A stretch of DNA of 64,000 nt from Prochlorococcus sp. AG-418-C09 (GCA_003214355.1 QCLS01000004.1:44097-108096); one strand, 5' to 3'. Positions 1-9,861 are shown, numbered from the stretch's first letter. Numbers and translations are program-made. The notes: generated by a model not told the origin, from the letters alone.

Positions 1-278
1 TTGGCAAAACCAATTGCTGCCTGGCCTGGCTCACCACTTGGATATGCAACAGATGCATTAGGCCCTTTTCTAATTACTACTTTATCTTGCCCAAAATCAA
101 TTATTCCGTTTATAAGAATCATTATTCTTCTTGGAGTAGAGGAGCAAAAAATATTATCAAATTCTATTGAGGCTTTCTCTAGCTCAAACTCAAATGAGGT
201 TTGAAATTGACTTATTACAGAATTTGCAAAATGGGCTGGTAATTCTTCTGTACCAATTTCTAGTAAATATGTAGACAA
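1..278 (-). CDS. glyS: Glycyl-tRNA synthetase beta subunit, N-terminal part (runs off window)
   Basis: Only the first 92 codons are inside the window. The reverse strand reads STYLLEIGTEELPA, the conserved beginning of the bacterial GlyS beta subunit, and continues through CSSTPRR and RKGPNASVAYPSGEPGQA, also typical of this family. GlyS charges tRNA-Gly together with the alpha subunit GlyQ. The only possible start is TTG at 278, because an in-frame TAA lies four codons upstream (288-290). It is transcribed divergently from sir, leaving an AT-rich intergenic stretch of about 90 bp for both promoters. Confidence 0.9.
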   Translation of the reverse strand, partial: MSTYLLEIGTEELPAHFANSVISQFQTSFEFELEKASIEFDNIFCSSTPRRIMILINGIIDFGQDKVVIRKGPNASVAYPSGEPGQAAIGFA

Positions 279-367
279 AAAAAAATTTTAACTATTATAA
301 CTATAATTTACTACCAGTTAAATAAGCTTTTAGCTAATGTATAAAAAGAGATACTTTTTTATTCGTT

Positions 368-2146
368 TTGATTAAGGTAGAAAAAGTCAAAAAGCCAAAT
401 AAAGACAAAAAACCTACCGTTTGCTTAGCAAATGGTTTGGAAGTATCTAAATTCGAAATATTTAAAGATGGAAGCCAGTTCCTTAAGGAGCCATTGGCAT
501 CAGAGTTGGTTAACAATAGCGATCATTTCACAAACGATGCCGTTCAACTACTCAAATTCCATGGAAGTTATCAGCAGGATAATAGAGAGAATAGGAAACA
601 TGGTAATAAAGATTGGCAAATGATGCTTAGACTAAGAAGTCCGGGTGGAGAAATACCTGGGAAATTATTTTTAGCATTGGATAAATTATCCAACGAAATA
701 GGTAATGGGACACTAAGGGCTACAACAAGACAAGCATTCCAGATGCATGGGATTAGGAAAGAGAACCTAAAGACAGTTATCAATACAATCGTTAAATCAA
801 TGGGTTCGACGCTTGCTGCTTGCGGAGATATAAATAGAAATGTAATGGCTCCTGCTGCCCCCTTCGAAACATCTGAATACACTACTGCAAGAGATTTAGC
901 AGTAAAAGTTGCAGATTTTCTTACGCCGTTTGCAGCACAAGAAACTTTTCTTGAACTTTGGGCTGATGGTGATCTTGAATATAAAATTAAACCTGATAAT
1001 AAAATTAAAGAGGAAAGAAAACTTCAATTCAGTGAAAATGTCTTTAGTGGAAATAAAGAAGAGCCATTGTATGGTTCAACTTACTTACCTCGTAAATTCA
1101 AATGTGCCGTTACTGTTCCTGGAGATAATTCTGTAGACCTACTTACAAATGACATAGGCATTGTGGCTTTTAGTTCAAATGAAGGATATTTAGAAGGATG
1201 TAATTTTTATATTGGTGGAGGCATGGGTCGAACACATAATAATGATGAAACTTTTGCAAGAATCGCTGATCCACTAGGTTATGTTGATGAAAAATTAATT
1301 TTTGAACTTATTCAAAGCGTTGTTGCTATTCAAAGAGATTATGGTGATAGGAAATCTAGAAAACATGCACGAATGAAATATCTCATACATGACAAAGGTA
1401 TCGACTGGTTTAAAAAGATCTTATTTGAAAAATACTTTAAAAAGAAAATTAAGCCATTAAGAAAAGAACCCAAGAAGAAATTAATTGATTATCTTGGATG
1501 GCATAGACAAAATAAAAGCACTTGGTTTGTTGGATTGCCACTATTATCAGGAAGACTAGCAGGTGAAAGAAAAGAAAAAGTAAGTAAGATTGTCCAAAAG
1601 TATAATTTAAACTTAAGAATCACTCCTAACCAAGATATTTTATTATGTGATATCAAGGGTAAAAATAAAATAGAAATAAACGAGTTATTAAAAACCATTG
1701 GTTATAAAAACTTCAAGGTCATAAATGAAATAGAAAGACACGCTCTTGCTTGTCCTGCTTTACCACTATGTGGCTTAGCAATAACAGAAGCTGAAAGAAT
1801 CCTTCCAGATATTCTTAAAAGAATAGAAAACTTATTAATGGATCTTGGAATCAAAAGAACAATATTACTAAGAATGACTGGATGTCCAAATGGATGTTCT
1901 AGGCCATATATGGCAGAACTAGCTCTTGTTGGAAGTGGTTTAAATCAATACCAACTTTGGTTAGGTGGAAGTAAAAATCTCGAAAGGCTGGCAAAGCCTT
2001 ATATTCAAAGAATGGCATTAGATAATCTAGAAGTAACTATCAAACCGCTATTATTAGCTTGGCGTGAATCATCAGATAAAAAAGACTTTGGAGATTTCAT
2101 AAATGATAAAGATGATTCATTTATCATGAACTTATTAAAAGAATAG
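368..2146 (+). CDS. sir: Ferredoxin-sulfite reductase
   Basis: Assimilatory enzyme that reduces sulfite to sulfide with electrons from ferredoxin. The 592-residue length fits the cyanobacterial Sir family. The C-terminal half carries the siroheme/4Fe-4S signature: CPALPLC at about residues 462-468 and TGCPNGCSRPY with cysteines at about 506 and 510, giving the four cluster ligands. Arginine-rich anion-binding segments (TRQAFQMHG near residue 120) also match the nitrite/sulfite reductase fold. NirA nitrite reductase is a relative, but Sir-like length and sequence favour sulfite reductase. The start appears to be TTG at 368. It is divergent from glyS and converges with the vanX-type gene, whose stop lies 8 bp away. 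Confidence 0.93.
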   Translation: MIKVEKVKKPNKDKKPTVCLANGLEVSKFEIFKDGSQFLKEPLASELVNNSDHFTNDAVQLLKFHGSYQQDNRENRKHGNKDWQMMLRLRSPGGEIPGKLFLALDKLSNEIGNGTLRATTRQAFQMHGIRKENLKTVINTIVKSMGSTLAACGDINRNVMAPAAPFETSEYTTARDLAVKVADFLTPFAAQETFLELWADGDLEYKIKPDNKIKEERKLQFSENVFSGNKEEPLYGSTYLPRKFKCAVTVPGDNSVDLLTNDIGIVAFSSNEGYLEGCNFYIGGGMGRTHNNDETFARIADPLGYVDEKLIFELIQSVVAIQRDYGDRKSRKHARMKYLIHDKGIDWFKKILFEKYFKKKIKPLRKEPKKKLIDYLGWHRQNKSTWFVGLPLLSGRLAGERKEKVSKIVQKYNLNLRITPNQDILLCDIKGKNKIEINELLKTIGYKNFKVINEIERHALACPALPLCGLAITEAERILPDILKRIENLLMDLGIKRTILLRMTGCPNGCSRPYMAELALVGSGLNQYQLWLGGSKNLERLAKPYIQRMALDNLEVTIKPLLLAWRESSDKKDFGDFINDKDDSFIMNLLKE

Positions 2147-2153
2147 TTTAGCT

Positions 2154-2840
2154 TCAGATCATCCCATAAATTGCATATTCTTTATTGTATTGCCAAGCCC
2201 ATAGCTGATCGCCATAACTAAAGTGCCACCATTCATTGGGATGTTGAGCAAAGCCAAATTTCAACATAATCTTCTGCAATAATTCTCTATTATCATTTAG
2301 AGTTATGTGATCTTTATTGTTTTTATTACTATAAAATCCTGGCAAAGCCCTCTCATTCATTTCATCTATTTTAGAACCCATATTTACTAACTTACCAGAT
2401 TTATTAATTAAAGAGATATCAACAGCTCCACCTGTGGAATGAGGAGGAGGATCACTTTGATCAAGAAAAGGATTAGCCCAAAATTTCTCGACTTTTTTAA
2501 TGATGTGAGGGTAAGAACTTATATCATTAGCTTTGGAACTTATGCCTTCTTTCTTGAATTGATTTTCTAATGCCAAGTTAAACATAAACTTTTGAACTTC
2601 CAAAGGGCGCCAACTATCATAAATTACCAAAGAAAATTCGTTTCTAATCGTTTTCAAATAGTTCTCAGCATCTGTTAATAAACTAATTACTCCTTCTCTA
2701 AGATTCCAGATTTGGTTTTTATTTTTGTAAGGCGCACCCAAAACAGCATAAGGATGTGGATCTATAAATTTAATATAATTAGGAATTTGAACTAACTTTT
2801 CATTATTGTCAATAATTGGAATACTATGCCAAGGTTTCAA
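2154..2840 (-). CDS. D-alanyl-D-alanine dipeptidase (VanX-type, peptidase M15D)
   Basis: Zinc dipeptidase that splits D-Ala-D-Ala, probably for peptidoglycan recycling rather than vancomycin resistance. The 228 residues include the M15D metal and catalytic motifs: HSTGGAVD with His134 and Asp141, and EWWHF with Glu203 and His206. YDSWRP near residue 75 is the substrate-binding arginine region of VanX. No clear signal peptide is visible, so it is probably cytoplasmic. The start is a TTG codon at 2840. It lies downstream of recG on the same strand with a 57-bp gap, so cotranscription is possible. Confidence 0.85.
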   Translation of the reverse strand: MKPWHSIPIIDNNEKLVQIPNYIKFIDPHPYAVLGAPYKNKNQIWNLREGVISLLTDAENYLKTIRNEFSLVIYDSWRPLEVQKFMFNLALENQFKKEGISSKANDISSYPHIIKKVEKFWANPFLDQSDPPPHSTGGAVDISLINKSGKLVNMGSKIDEMNERALPGFYSNKNNKDHITLNDNRELLQKIMLKFGFAQHPNEWWHFSYGDQLWAWQYNKEYAIYGMI

Positions 2841-2897
2841 GAAATTAAAAAAGATTAATTCTATAATCGCACAGAAAAGATTAAATTCAAGACAGTC

Positions 2898-5342
2898 TCA
2901 ATTGAGGAAATCATGAACAAACTTATTTTCAGATTCATTATTAATAATCTTCTTAAGCAATGGATAATTGTTTAAATCAGGATCTTCTTCAAGAATATTA
3001 ATAGCTAGCTTCCTTGCTTTTTCAATTAAAGCTTTATTCTTTGGTAAATTATCAAGGACAAAGTCAGGTAATCCAGATTGTTTAAATCCTAGAATCTGAC
3101 CTGGGCCTCTAAATTCTAAATCCTTTTCTGCAATCCAAAAACCATCGTTTGAATCCTGCAAAACACTTAGTCTTTTATTCATATTTTTGTTTACTTCACT
3201 TGTTATCAAGTAGCAGTAAGAAATATTTGAATCTCGTCCAACTCTTCCTCTTAATTGATGCAATTGTGAAAGCCCAAATCTTTCTGAATTATAAATAACC
3301 ATTATTGTTGCATTAGGAACATCAATTCCAACTTCTATTACAGTAGTTGAAACCAGGATATTTATTTCATTATTAGAGAATGCTCTTAAGATCTCATTTT
3401 TTTCTTCAGAATTTAATTTTCCGTGTAGCAAGCCGACTTTATATTCTTTAAAAACCTCATTTGATAAATATTCATGCGTTTTAATAGCGGAATTTAGATT
3501 TAACTTATCCGAATCTTCAATTAATGGGAGAATAACATAAGCCTGTCTTCCTTTATCAATTTCATTATCAATATTCTTAAATAGTTCATTAAGTTTCTCT
3601 TCACATATCACTTTAGTCTTCACAGGTAATCGACCTGGAGGCAGTTCAGTAATCTGGCTTATATCTAAATCTCCATATAATGACAAAGCAAGTGTTCTTG
3701 GAATTGGCGTTGCAGTCATTGATAACAAATTAATATTTTCTCCCTTTTTTAATAATCTATTTCGTTGGCCAACTCCAAACCTATGTTGTTCATCTATTAT
3801 CACTAAGCCTAACGAGTCAAAAATTACTTTTTCTTCGAACAATGCATGAGTGCCTACTATAATATTTATCTGCCCATTAGCTAAATCATTAAATAATTCT
3901 TTCCTCCTCTTTTGATTAGTATTGCCTGTTAAGAGCTCCACTGATATTTCTAGAGGATTTAGGTTTTCAAGTAAATATTTATAATGCTGCTCAGCTAAGA
4001 CCTCTGTTGGAACCATCAATGCTCCCTGCAAACCTTTTTCGACAATGATCAATAGAGATGCTACTGCAATAATAGTTTTACCACTACCAACATCACCTTG
4101 TAATAAACGGGCCATCGGGTTTGAACTTGATAAATCAAATCTAATTTCTTCTAATACCTTTTTCTGAGAACGCGTTAGTTGAAAAGGGATCTTAGACAAA
4201 TAATTTTTAAGAAGAATCTGCTCTTTTTTAATTATTTGATTTCTCAAGATTACGTTACTTCTATTATTTTTTTTCTGAATAAACCTTAATTGTAAAAGCA
4301 ATAATTCATCAAAAAGAAGTCTTTTCTTTGATTCATTTAGGAATGATTGGCTTCTAGGTAAATGAATATTAATTAGAGAGTCTTTCAATGATAATAAAGA
4401 CAGTTCTTTAAGCACAGTAATACTCAATATTTCGGGATAACCATTGGTACAAGGTAAAACCTTTTTTATTACTTTTATAAAGTTAATATTTGAGATGTTT
4501 TCGTTTAAACTATATATAGGTAAGATTTTTCCTGAAAAATATAAATCATTATCTCTATTATTTATAATTTCTACTTGAGGATCAACAAAAGCTCTTCCAT
4601 ATTCTGTCTTTTTAACCTTTCCTGAAACAGCGACCTTAATGCCAGGCTTAAATTTCTCTTTCTGACTTTGAAAAAAGGAGAAAGATCTAAATCTTTTCCC
4701 ATAAAAGAACTTTGTAATTCTAATAGATGATGATTCATCGTAAATAATTATATTCATTACTGAGAGATTTCCGTTATTTTTACTTTTATAAATGTAAAAC
4801 TTTTTTATGCTGCCAGTACATGTATATAGATTATCTGGCCTTAGATTTATAATTTTTACTTTATTTGAATAATCTAAATAAGTTCTAGGAAAATGATCAA
4901 TTAAATCTTTGATGGTAAACAAACCAATTTGATTTAAATTATTTTTTAAGATTTTGCCAACTCCTAATACATTCTCTACATCGGACGTTAAAGAATGAAT
5001 TCCTTTTCCCGAAATAAGACTATTCTTATTTTCTTTAATATCATGTAGTTTTATTATTTTTAGTAAAAACCTTCTAGTATTCAATACTAATTCTTTTCTA
5101 TCTGAATTATCCAAATTAGTATAGTTTTTATAAAGACTACCCAACTGATCTAAGTTGAGTCTTATTTCTTTATTTAAATGAAAATGATCATAATTTATTA
5201 ATGTATCAGCTATGTATTCATTAAAGAACTTCTCTCTTCCAAAGATATTTGTAAATTGAGATTCAACTTCCAGAGTCAAAGCCTTCTGTAATGGTCTAGA
5301 CCAATCTCGAAGCATTTCAGAAGTAACTTCTTTGGAATTCAA
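2898..5342 (-). CDS. recG: ATP-dependent DNA helicase RecG
   Basis: Superfamily 2 helicase that reverses stalled replication forks and migrates Holliday junctions. An N-terminal wedge/OB region is followed by the helicase core: Walker A GDVGSGKT at about residues 414-421, the DEQH box (IIDEQHRFG) at about 515, and the RecG hallmark STTVIEVGIDVPNA with QLRGRVGR in the second RecA domain. The 814-residue length is a little longer than E. coli RecG (693), as usual in cyanobacteria, because of an extra N-terminal extension. Sequence is AT-rich with many Asn/Lys codons. It may be cotranscribed with the upstream 354-residue gene (32-bp gap). Confidence 0.95.
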   Translation of the reverse strand: MNSKEVTSEMLRDWSRPLQKALTLEVESQFTNIFGREKFFNEYIADTLINYDHFHLNKEIRLNLDQLGSLYKNYTNLDNSDRKELVLNTRRFLLKIIKLHDIKENKNSLISGKGIHSLTSDVENVLGVGKILKNNLNQIGLFTIKDLIDHFPRTYLDYSNKVKIINLRPDNLYTCTGSIKKFYIYKSKNNGNLSVMNIIIYDESSSIRITKFFYGKRFRSFSFFQSQKEKFKPGIKVAVSGKVKKTEYGRAFVDPQVEIINNRDNDLYFSGKILPIYSLNENISNINFIKVIKKVLPCTNGYPEILSITVLKELSLLSLKDSLINIHLPRSQSFLNESKKRLLFDELLLLQLRFIQKKNNRSNVILRNQIIKKEQILLKNYLSKIPFQLTRSQKKVLEEIRFDLSSSNPMARLLQGDVGSGKTIIAVASLLIIVEKGLQGALMVPTEVLAEQHYKYLLENLNPLEISVELLTGNTNQKRRKELFNDLANGQINIIVGTHALFEEKVIFDSLGLVIIDEQHRFGVGQRNRLLKKGENINLLSMTATPIPRTLALSLYGDLDISQITELPPGRLPVKTKVICEEKLNELFKNIDNEIDKGRQAYVILPLIEDSDKLNLNSAIKTHEYLSNEVFKEYKVGLLHGKLNSEEKNEILRAFSNNEINILVSTTVIEVGIDVPNATIMVIYNSERFGLSQLHQLRGRVGRDSNISYCYLITSEVNKNMNKRLSVLQDSNDGFWIAEKDLEFRGPGQILGFKQSGLPDFVLDNLPKNKALIEKARKLAINILEEDPDLNNYPLLKKIINNESENKFVHDFLN

Positions 5343-5374
5343 TTTCGAAATAGCCTTGCTAATAAAAATATAAT

Positions 5375-6439
5375 TTAGTTAAATGTAGAATTATTTAAAT
5401 CAATATTAATTTTTCTAGTATTCCAATATTTTTCCTTTTTTATTAGAGTTTTTAATTCTTTTTTTAAATCAGTTATTTTATTCCTCAATAAATTTAATTT
5501 AATATCATAGAACTCTAGTTCAGACGAGTTAAGGTTAAATAAATAAATTTTAGAAAAATCAGTTTCATTAATGAATCTAGTATTGTTAATAAATTCATTA
5601 GTGTTTAAATCAAAAAGGATAATAAAAGGTAAAGGATTTGCTACCAAGAATTGATTCTCAAGAAGTAATTCTAGAACATTGTCTGGTATAAACTTTTTAA
5701 TAATTTTCTTTTTTGAAAGTTCTTTATTTACTAAAACTGAGAACTCTTTCATTCGGTATCTTATTGATGAATCAATAGTATTTGTCCAAGAAAGAAGTTT
5801 ACGCAATTCACTGTGATTACATTTACTAATATCTTCTTGTTTAGTTTCTAAAGAATTAATATTATTTGTTTCTTTTTGGGATAGATCAAGTAATGAAAAA
5901 ATGAGTTCATTTTCTTCATCATATCCTATATTAGTAGTTTCTTTAAAGGAATTATTATCTAAATCAATTGATGAATTTGAATTACATTCAGCAATAGAAT
6001 CATAATAAAAGTGGGAAAGTCTTTCTTCTTTTAAAATATCAATTCTATTATCATTTAAAATCTTTTCTGAATTGCTATCAAAAAGAAATTTGGTGTTAAT
6101 CGCAATCCTACCTTTATCATAAACATCATCTTCATTTACAATTGGTATCCCCAATTGCTCAATAGTGAGAAAAGGCATAATCTTATTAACTAGTAAGTCT
6201 ATATCTTGATTAAAGACAGAGAGTATCTTCTCATCATTTATATTATTTTCTTCGTACGAGATATCAAAAAGTGAATCTAGAGATTCTTTAACTAAATGTT
6301 TAATCTTGGATCTTATTATGTTTAAATACTGGCCATAAAATTTTATAAGATTTTTTCTGATTAAATTATTTTTTATGCCTAAATACATTAGTTGGCTATG
6401 TATATTTGATATATTCTTATCAGAAAATTTATTATGCAA
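5375..6439 (-). CDS. Conserved hypothetical protein, Asn/Lys/Ile-rich
   Basis: A 354-residue protein without a recognisable catalytic motif, signal peptide or membrane helix. It is strikingly rich in Asn, Ile, Lys and Asp, has a low-complexity middle (about residues 160-200), and ends in a probable coiled coil (LRNKITDLKKELKTLIKKEKYW). It sits between tsf and recG on the same strand with 8-32 bp gaps, so it is probably in the rpsB-tsf-x-recG transcription unit. Position suggests housekeeping expression, but I do not recognise the family and assign no function. Confidence 0.75.
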   Translation of the reverse strand: MHNKFSDKNISNIHSQLMYLGIKNNLIRKNLIKFYGQYLNIIRSKIKHLVKESLDSLFDISYEENNINDEKILSVFNQDIDLLVNKIMPFLTIEQLGIPIVNEDDVYDKGRIAINTKFLFDSNSEKILNDNRIDILKEERLSHFYYDSIAECNSNSSIDLDNNSFKETTNIGYDEENELIFSLLDLSQKETNNINSLETKQEDISKCNHSELRKLLSWTNTIDSSIRYRMKEFSVLVNKELSKKKIIKKFIPDNVLELLLENQFLVANPLPFIILFDLNTNEFINNTRFINETDFSKIYLFNLNSSELEFYDIKLNLLRNKITDLKKELKTLIKKEKYWNTRKINIDLNNSTFN

Positions 6440-6447
6440 TATCTTAA

Positions 6448-7101
6448 TTAATTTTTTAAAGAAGCCACTTCCGCTGCGAATCCAAGTTCCTCAACTTCTA
6501 TTCCTTCGCCAAGAGTGTATCTAGTAAAACGTCTTACTTTTAAGTTTTCACCTATTTGACCTGCCGTTTGTTTTACAAGTTGTTCAACTGACAATGAACT
6601 ATCTTTTATATATGGTTGCTCTAATAAAACTAATTCTTTTAACCTTTTATTAATTCTTCCCTCAACTATTCTTTCTTTAATCTGTTCAGGCTTTCCGGAA
6701 AGGTCATCTCTTCCCATCTCAATTTCTTTTTCTTTATTCACTACATCCTGAGGGATATCATCAATTGATACATACTCTACATTAGGACATGCAGCCACTT
6801 GCATAGATACATCCTTCAAAAGGGACTGAAAGATTTCGCCTCTTGCAACAAAATCTGTTTCACAATTAAGTTCTAAGAGAACTCCCACTCTTGAGCCTGT
6901 ATGAATATAACTACCAATTGCACCTTCCGCAGCAACTCTGCCAGATTTTTTTTCTGCACTTGCTATTCCTTTCTTTCTAAGCCATTCAACTGCTTTCTCT
7001 AAATCGCCTTCTGATTCGTTGAGCGCCTTTTTGCAATCCATCATTCCTGCTCCTGTTTTATCTCTGAGCTCCTTTACTAGTTTTGCTGTGATGTTTGACA
7101 T
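6448..7101 (-). CDS. tsf: Translation elongation factor Ts
   Basis: Guanine nucleotide exchange factor for EF-Tu. The N-terminal UBA-like module and signature are clear: [22 protein letters not shown] at the start and [11 protein letters not shown] near residue 80, the classic EF-Ts motif that contacts EF-Tu. The 217-residue length is the short form found in cyanobacteria. It follows rpsB with a 56-bp gap in the conserved rpsB-tsf order, so its expression is expected to depend on the rpsB leader described separately. Confidence 0.97.
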   Translation of the reverse strand: MSNITAKLVKELRDKTGAGMMDCKKALNESEGDLEKAVEWLRKKGIASAEKKSGRVAAEGAIGSYIHTGSRVGVLLELNCETDFVARGEIFQSLLKDVSMQVAACPNVEYVSIDDIPQDVVNKEKEIEMGRDDLSGKPEQIKERIVEGRINKRLKELVLLEQPYIKDSSLSVEQLVKQTAGQIGENLKVRRFTRYTLGEGIEVEELGFAAEVASLKN

Positions 7102-7157
7102 TTTGAAATTAAATTAGTTTTTTGGTGGTTATTTTAGTTTTTTAATTAATATGGTAG

Positions 7158-7862
7158 TCAGTTTTTTCTTTGATCATTAGATCCTTTCCTTCCTTCATTA
7201 ATTGCATCAGCAAGTCTACCTAATACAAGCTGAACAGATCTTACTGCATCATCATTACATGGGATTGGGACTTCACATAAATCAGGGTCACAATTAGTAT
7301 CCAACATTGAGACAAGTGAAATATCTAACTTGCGCGCTTCAAGTACGGCATTTGATTCTCTTCTCTGATCAACAAGAACCACAACATCTGGTAATCTTCG
7401 CATATTTTTTAGCCCGCCTAGATATTTCTGTAATCTTTCAAGTTCTCTTCTTAATACTGCAGCTTCTTTCTTGGGTCTCATTGCAATTGCTCCACTTGAT
7501 TCCATCCTTTCAAGATCTTTTAGTCTTTCTATTCGAGCCTTCATTGTTGTCCAATTTGTAAGCATGCCGCCAAGCCATCTTTGGTTAACGTAAGCAGCGC
7601 CACACTTTGATGCTTCCTGAGCAACGACTTCAGACGCCTGTTTTTTTGTTCCGACGAAAAGAAATCTTTTTCCACTCTTAGAGGCATTCCTTGCCCATTT
7701 GTATGCATGATTCATACAAAGTGCTGTTTTGACTAGATCAATAATATGAACTCCATTTCTCGCGCAGTATATATATTTAGACATTTTGGGGTTCCAACGT
7801 CTAGTTTGATGCCCAAAATGAGCACCAGCTTCCATCATTTCGGAAAGAGTAACAACAGCCAT
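7158..7862 (-). CDS. rpsB: 30S ribosomal protein S2
   Basis: Small-subunit ribosomal protein S2. The N-terminus [27 protein letters not shown] and the segments [19 protein letters not shown] and DTNCDP are diagnostic. Length (234 residues) is normal. First gene of the rpsB-tsf unit. Upstream lies a short leader containing two interleaved inverted repeats that can form an H-type pseudoknot enclosing the only Shine-Dalgarno-like sequence. Autoregulation by S2 through this leader is an inference, modelled on known S2-binding rpsB leaders in other bacteria. Confidence 0.97.
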   Translation of the reverse strand: MAVVTLSEMMEAGAHFGHQTRRWNPKMSKYIYCARNGVHIIDLVKTALCMNHAYKWARNASKSGKRFLFVGTKKQASEVVAQEASKCGAAYVNQRWLGGMLTNWTTMKARIERLKDLERMESSGAIAMRPKKEAAVLRRELERLQKYLGGLKNMRRLPDVVVLVDQRRESNAVLEARKLDISLVSMLDTNCDPDLCEVPIPCNDDAVRSVQLVLGRLADAINEGRKGSNDQRKN

Positions 7863-7874
7863 TTAATAAATTAA

Positions 7875-7936
7875 GTTTCGGGTTAGCCTCCATCTGACGG
7901 GAAATTTAAATTTAAATCACCCGAAACAGTCAGATG
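7875..7936 (-). promoter_or_regulatory. rpsB leader with predicted H-type pseudoknot
   Basis: Read on the minus strand (mRNA sense), CATCTGAC (7936-7929) pairs with GTCAGATG (7898-7891), and GTTTCGGGT (7927-7919) pairs with ACCCGAAAC (7883-7875). Both stems are perfect (8 and 9 bp) and interleaved, which defines an H-type pseudoknot with loops of 1, 20 and 7 nt. The 7-nt loop GAGGCTA, with the adjoining G, supplies GGAGG at 7891-7887. The ATG follows 12 nt after the second stem. The stems are GC-rich in an AT-rich background, which argues against chance. Ligand (S2 protein) is inferred. Confidence 0.8.
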
Positions 7937-7977
7937 TGTGGTTTAAGTACTCATTCATATTAGCAAATAACGAGTAT

Positions 7978-8907
7978 TTACGAAAACGTGTTATTTTTAT
8001 TTTTATTGTAAAGTTCTTCTACATATATTAAATTCAATGGGATCTTGACCAACTCAAGTGCAAAATTATTTCGTTTTGAATTAACTAAGAATTTCAAAAA
8101 GGGTAGTATTCTTTCAATCGTTATGAAGCCTCCAATAGTCAGAATTCGCCATAAAAGTCTGTGAATAAAAGTAAATTGTATAGTAAATCTAACTCTTAGA
8201 TTTCTATGTTTCCTATAGAAAATCAAAGCCATTTTTGCTCTTTCATGTTCTTTATTTATGATTGAGGGAATTTGATCACATTCAAAAGGCGGGTGCCAAT
8301 GGAATCCAACAGCTCTTGGGCATTTTATTAACTTTGTGCCCATTTTCTTGAGTCTTTCGCCTAATTCAAGGTCTTCCCAACCATAAAGACTAAAAGACGT
8401 ATCAAATAAGCCTGCTTTAAGTAGTAGATCCCTAGAAATGGCAACATTGCCTGTTGCAAAATATGCAAAGGAAATATCAGTGATTTTATAATTTTCACTT
8501 TCTGGATTCTTAAAATTTGAAGTATTTACAACTGAACCATATGTAAAGCATTTTTTATTGTTAGTTTTCCATGCACGTAATAATTTCTCAACATGATTAT
8601 AAATAAAATCATTTAAAACAACTAAATCACTATCAATAAAAATAATTATTTCATGCTTTGATTTCATAACTCCTAGATTTCTTCCTAAAGCAGGTCCCCC
8701 ATGCTCCTGTTTAAAAAGAACTACATGAGGAAGTCTTTTTTTATTTTCTTCTATCCATGAAGAAGTTCCATCTGTTGAGCCGTCATCAACAACTATCACC
8801 TCATAACAGTTTATTAAATTATTAAGCTTCTGATTTTCTAAAGCAATTAAACATTTCTCTAGTATTGGCTTTCTGTTAAAGGTTGGTATTACTATACTTA
8901 CATCCAT
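7978..8907 (-). CDS. Family 2 glycosyltransferase
   Basis: GT-A fold glycosyltransferase, 309 residues. The N-terminus VSIVIPTFNRKPILEKCL, the nucleotide-binding EVIVVDDGSTDGT and the DxD metal motif FIDSDLVV are all present. A galactosyltransferase-like segment SLYGWEDLELGERL near residue 175 is found in GT2 enzymes that extend surface polysaccharides. The acceptor and sugar cannot be told from the sequence. The C-terminal 70 residues are basic and partly hydrophobic and may associate with the membrane. It lies upstream of rpsB on the same strand, but the intervening leader suggests separate transcription. Confidence 0.88.
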   Translation of the reverse strand: MDVSIVIPTFNRKPILEKCLIALENQKLNNLINCYEVIVVDDGSTDGTSSWIEENKKRLPHVVLFKQEHGGPALGRNLGVMKSKHEIIIFIDSDLVVLNDFIYNHVEKLLRAWKTNNKKCFTYGSVVNTSNFKNPESENYKITDISFAYFATGNVAISRDLLLKAGLFDTSFSLYGWEDLELGERLKKMGTKLIKCPRAVGFHWHPPFECDQIPSIINKEHERAKMALIFYRKHRNLRVRFTIQFTFIHRLLWRILTIGGFITIERILPFLKFLVNSKRNNFALELVKIPLNLIYVEELYNKNKNNTFS

Positions 8908-8957
8908 AATAAAAGATATAAATTAGAACTACTTTTGGAGTAAAACATCAATCTAAT

Positions 8958-9110
8958 TTAATCAGCTGCACCGCCATTATTAGCTGTACCAGAAACATTA
9001 TTCATACCATCAGATCTGCCATCTCCTCGTAATTTTCTTTTTTTGAACTTTCTAGCATAGGCACGATTACGATCCTGCTTTTCTTTCTTTAGGTTTCTTC
9101 TCTTAGACAT
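8958..9110 (-). CDS. Small basic conserved hypothetical protein
   Basis: A 50-residue reading frame starting MSKRRNLKKEKQDRNRAYARKF and ending in a Gly/Asn/Ala-rich tail (NVSGTANNGGAAD). The first 30 residues are strongly basic, which suggests RNA or ribosome binding, but I recognise no family. It lies 47 bp from the GT2 start and 43 bp downstream of devA, all on the minus strand. Continuous coding with a sensible composition and a good ATG support it as real. Confidence 0.65.
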   Translation of the reverse strand: MSKRRNLKKEKQDRNRAYARKFKKRKLRGDGRSDGMNNVSGTANNGGAAD

Positions 9111-9153
9111 GGATTACTATTCTTGTAATTAATATTGTAACTTACCATCTGTA

Positions 9154-9849
9154 CTAATAAATTTTACCATCTTCCATATTTAATATCCTATCTGCCAAAT
9201 CAGATATTCTTGGATCATGCGTCACCATTAAAACAGAACAATTTTGTTCTTTTGCTAATTTTTTCAAAAGTAAAACTATTTCTCTTCCAGTAAAACTATC
9301 TAAAGCAGATGTTGGCTCATCTGCTAATAATAATTTTGGATTTGCGGATAAAGCCCTAGCAATGGCTACTCTTTGTTTTTGTCCTCCTGATAAATCACTG
9401 GGCAATTTTCTATGATGTTCTTCTAATCCAACTTCACTTAGCCATTTTCTTGCAATCTCTCTTCTTTGCAAATATGTTAAGCCTCCCAATAAATCAGCTC
9501 CCATCTGTACGTTTTGTTCTGCGGTTAAACATCTAAGTAGATTATGTCCTTGGAATATCATTCCTATATTCCTTCTTAGTTTCTGTCTTATCTTTCTTGA
9601 TGCACCATTTAACTCCTCTTCAAGAACATTTAGACTGCCAATTTGACAGGTCCTCAATGCTCCTATAAGAGTTAATAGAGTTGTTTTACCGCAACCTGAA
9701 GGCCCCTTCAAGAGTACTAACTCCCCTTCTCTAATATTAATATTCACGCCGTCAAGAACTTGCTTTCTTGTATCGCCAGAACCATAAAAGTGACTTAAAT
9801 TATTTATTTTTACTGTATTTGTAAAAGATTGACTTTTCTCTTTAGGCAT
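9154..9849 (-). CDS. devA: DevA-type ABC transporter ATP-binding protein
   Basis: ATPase of a DevBCA exporter (MacB-like). Walker A GPSGCGKTT, Q-loop region FQGHNLL, signature LSGGQKQRVAIARAL, Walker B LLLADEPTSALD and switch histidine VTHDPRI are all intact in 231 residues. DevBCA pumps in heterocystous cyanobacteria export envelope glycolipids with a TolC partner. In a unicellular Prochlorococcus the substrate is unknown. Gene order pcyA-devB-devC-devA with tiny overlaps or a 12-bp gap indicates a single operon. Confidence 0.92.
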   Translation of the reverse strand: MPKEKSQSFTNTVKINNLSHFYGSGDTRKQVLDGVNINIREGELVLLKGPSGCGKTTLLTLIGALRTCQIGSLNVLEEELNGASRKIRQKLRRNIGMIFQGHNLLRCLTAEQNVQMGADLLGGLTYLQRREIARKWLSEVGLEEHHRKLPSDLSGGQKQRVAIARALSANPKLLLADEPTSALDSFTGREIVLLLKKLAKEQNCSVLMVTHDPRISDLADRILNMEDGKIY

Positions 9850-9861
9850 AAATTTCTACCT

